DNA from: an uncultured Clostridia bacterium
GTDB taxonomy: Bacteria > Bacillota > Clostridia > UBA1381
Direction: 5' to 3'
Assembly: GCA_934476075.1 (NCBI GenBank)
Contig: CAKSNH010000018.1
Location: 1-42,816 of the forward strand
Length of the DNA: 42,816 nt
Shown here one piece after another: positions 41,987-42,816 of this stretch. A model generated the notes under the pieces. It worked only from the letters and a program-made list of their open reading frames with translations. It was not told the DNA's origin and made no database searches. The position numbers and the translations under genes were made by a program. Numbering within the stretch: the first letter of the stretch is position 1; the number at the start of each line of letters is the position of its first letter.

Positions 41987-42649
41987 ATGAAAAGCATAGT
42001 AAAAATTTTTAACAATGCACGAGAGGTTCATAATAAAATATCGGCAGGCAGAAAAATATTTGAAATTACCGCAAGTTTGATTTTAGGGATATGCTTGGGT
42101 GTGTTTTCTAAATATTTGGATTACAGACAGGCTGAATTGCCGTATATTTTAGCAAAGATAAATGATATTTTTGATTTGTCGAACTTTTTTGACGGATTTG
42201 CACCGTGGATATTGGCGGCGGTGTGTATTTCTGTGTACAGCAGCAGTCCGTATATGTCGGCGGTGAAAGTGTTTCTTTTCTTTTTGGGAATGGTGGGGAG
42301 TTATTATCTGTACTGCAATTTTGTTGCGGGATTTTTCCCTAAAAGCCATGCAATGATTTGGTTTGTGTTTACGGCGGTATCTCCGATTTTGGCATTTTTT
42401 TGCTGGTATGCAAAGGGAAATGGAATATTGGCAGTGATTATTTCTTCGTGCATAATAAGTGTGCTGATAAATACTGCATTTTTTTATGGAATATGGTATT
42501 TGTCGATAAGCAGCATATTAAATGTTGTTATGCTTGCTGTAAGTCTGATTGTATTAAAGCGGACACCGAAAGAAACGGCGGTAATGCTGATTATATCGGT
42601 CGTTTTGGCGGCAGCCTGCGATAATCTGCTTCCGTATCACATTTGGTAA
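41987..42649 (+). CDS. Polytopic membrane protein, DUF6518-like
   Basis: A 220-aa protein with about six or seven membrane segments after an amphipathic start. Hydrophobic stretches begin near residues 24, 68, 88, 118, 140, 160 and 195. The central FFPKSHAMIWF and FCWYAKGNG loops are the only polar marks. The overall plan and CLGVFSKYLDY near the start resemble DUF6518. No transport or enzyme motif is visible and the function is unknown. ATG 41987 has GGGGAG upstream. It may be read from the activase promoter through the hairpin at 41940. Confidence 0.65.
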   Translation: MKSIVKIFNNAREVHNKISAGRKIFEITASLILGICLGVFSKYLDYRQAELPYILAKINDIFDLSNFFDGFAPWILAAVCISVYSSSPYMSAVKVFLFFLGMVGSYYLYCNFVAGFFPKSHAMIWFVFTAVSPILAFFCWYAKGNGILAVIISSCIISVLINTAFFYGIWYLSISSILNVVMLAVSLIVLKRTPKETAVMLIISVVLAAACDNLLPYHIW

Positions 42650-42682
42650 ACAATGTTTTATGACAAAATTTTATAAAATACT

Positions 42683-42711
42683 GTACAAATATGCTTTTTA
42701 TGTGTTATAAT
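42683..42711 (+). promoter_or_regulatory. Extended -10 promoter-like site near the right edge
   Basis: TGTTATAAT (42703-42711) is an extended -10. The -35 position (GTACAA, 42683-42688) is poor. It would start RNA at about 42718, exactly at the nested hairpin beginning at 42719. Confidence 0.4.
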
Positions 42712-42816
42712 AACCTCACGAAACAGGACGAAATCAAAGATTTCTATGTTTCGGAGAACATTGAAACATAATACTGCGGCGACGGACACCGCCTGCGTTG
42801 TTATGTTATAATAACC
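42703..42816. repeat. Structured element bounded by 13-bp direct repeats
   Basis: TGTTATAATAACC occurs at 42703-42715 within the T-rich stretch and again at 42804-42816, at the window end. Between them lies a nested hairpin: CGAAAC (42719-42724) with GTTTCG (42748-42753) outside, and GAAATC (42730-42735) with GATTTC (42739-42744) inside. The right part holds copy 2 of the 43-bp element. The layout is that of a small mobile or REP-like repeat, but the right boundary is uncertain because the window ends there. Confidence 0.5.
42768..42810 (+). repeat. Dispersed 43-bp element, copy 2
   Basis: Matches the reverse complement of 33844-33886 with three mismatches. It contains GCGGCGAC and ACCGCC, G+C-rich against an A+T-rich surround, with a short GGCG/CGCC dyad at the centre. 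Confidence 0.7.

Overview
The window is a 42.8-kb stretch of a low-GC, Gram-positive bacterial chromosome, most likely an anaerobic member of the Clostridia. The basis is the gene order hprK–PHP–murB–rapZ–yvcK–whiA–dnaE, followed by pfkA and pyk, together with a rubrerythrin, an S-layer-homology (SLH) protein, a DUF6472-type small protein and a giant 2-hydroxyacyl-CoA dehydratase-activase-like protein. Every gene I can support lies on the + strand. I see no tRNA, rRNA, CRISPR array, insertion sequence or prophage. The genus cannot be fixed from the sequence alone.

Layout. 1-454: non-coding, with foldable inverted repeats and a tandem ~61-bp repeat. 455-9361: housekeeping operon (HPr kinase, PHP phosphatase, MurB, RapZ, YvcK, WhiA, DNA polymerase III alpha). 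9515-14254: a TRAP (MtrB) homologue, a small DUF2007-like protein, PfkA, then Pyk behind a terminator with a competing alternative hairpin, a thioesterase and a D-2-hydroxyacid dehydrogenase, closed by a strong terminator. 14358-15476: a secreted D,D-carboxypeptidase. 15602-27549: an exopolysaccharide/cell-wall-polymer cluster (initiating sugar-phosphate transferase, two GT4 enzymes, a Wzy-like polymerase, two paralogous Wzz-like chain-length proteins, a metallophosphoesterase, a GT2 enzyme and a polysaccharide pyruvyl transferase), ending at a terminator. 27646-33180: aroB, lspA, rluD, ddl, a DUF1934 gene and a carboxy-terminal protease. 33309-35390: rubrerythrin behind a PerR-like palindrome, a Cys-rich small protein, and ispD-ispF. 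35499-37340: SLH protein. 37637-41932: double activase. 41987-42649: membrane protein. The window ends in a structured repeat element.

How the parts may work together. The first block couples carbon-state sensing (HprK, RapZ, YvcK) with wall precursor synthesis (MurB) and division (WhiA). The middle block holds two key glycolytic enzymes. The polysaccharide cluster has its own promoter and carries the most unusual gene, a Wzz-like protein fused to a cytoplasmic EAL domain. That EAL domain keeps the expected c-di-GMP/metal ligand positions but has Gln at the position of the catalytic glutamate. This suggests polymer length or export set directly by c-di-GMP binding. The pyruvyl transferase in the same cluster and the SLH protein 8 kb downstream fit the known SLH/pyruvylated-polymer anchoring system.

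Main candidates for something undescribed: (1) the Wzz-EAL fusion beside its EAL-less paralogue; (2) the leader before pyk, where a 10-bp antiterminator and a 13-bp terminator share one arm; (3) a TRAP homologue with a Lys-Lys-Lys RNA-contact set next to pfkA; (4) a dispersed 43-bp element present in inverted orientation at 33844 and 42768.
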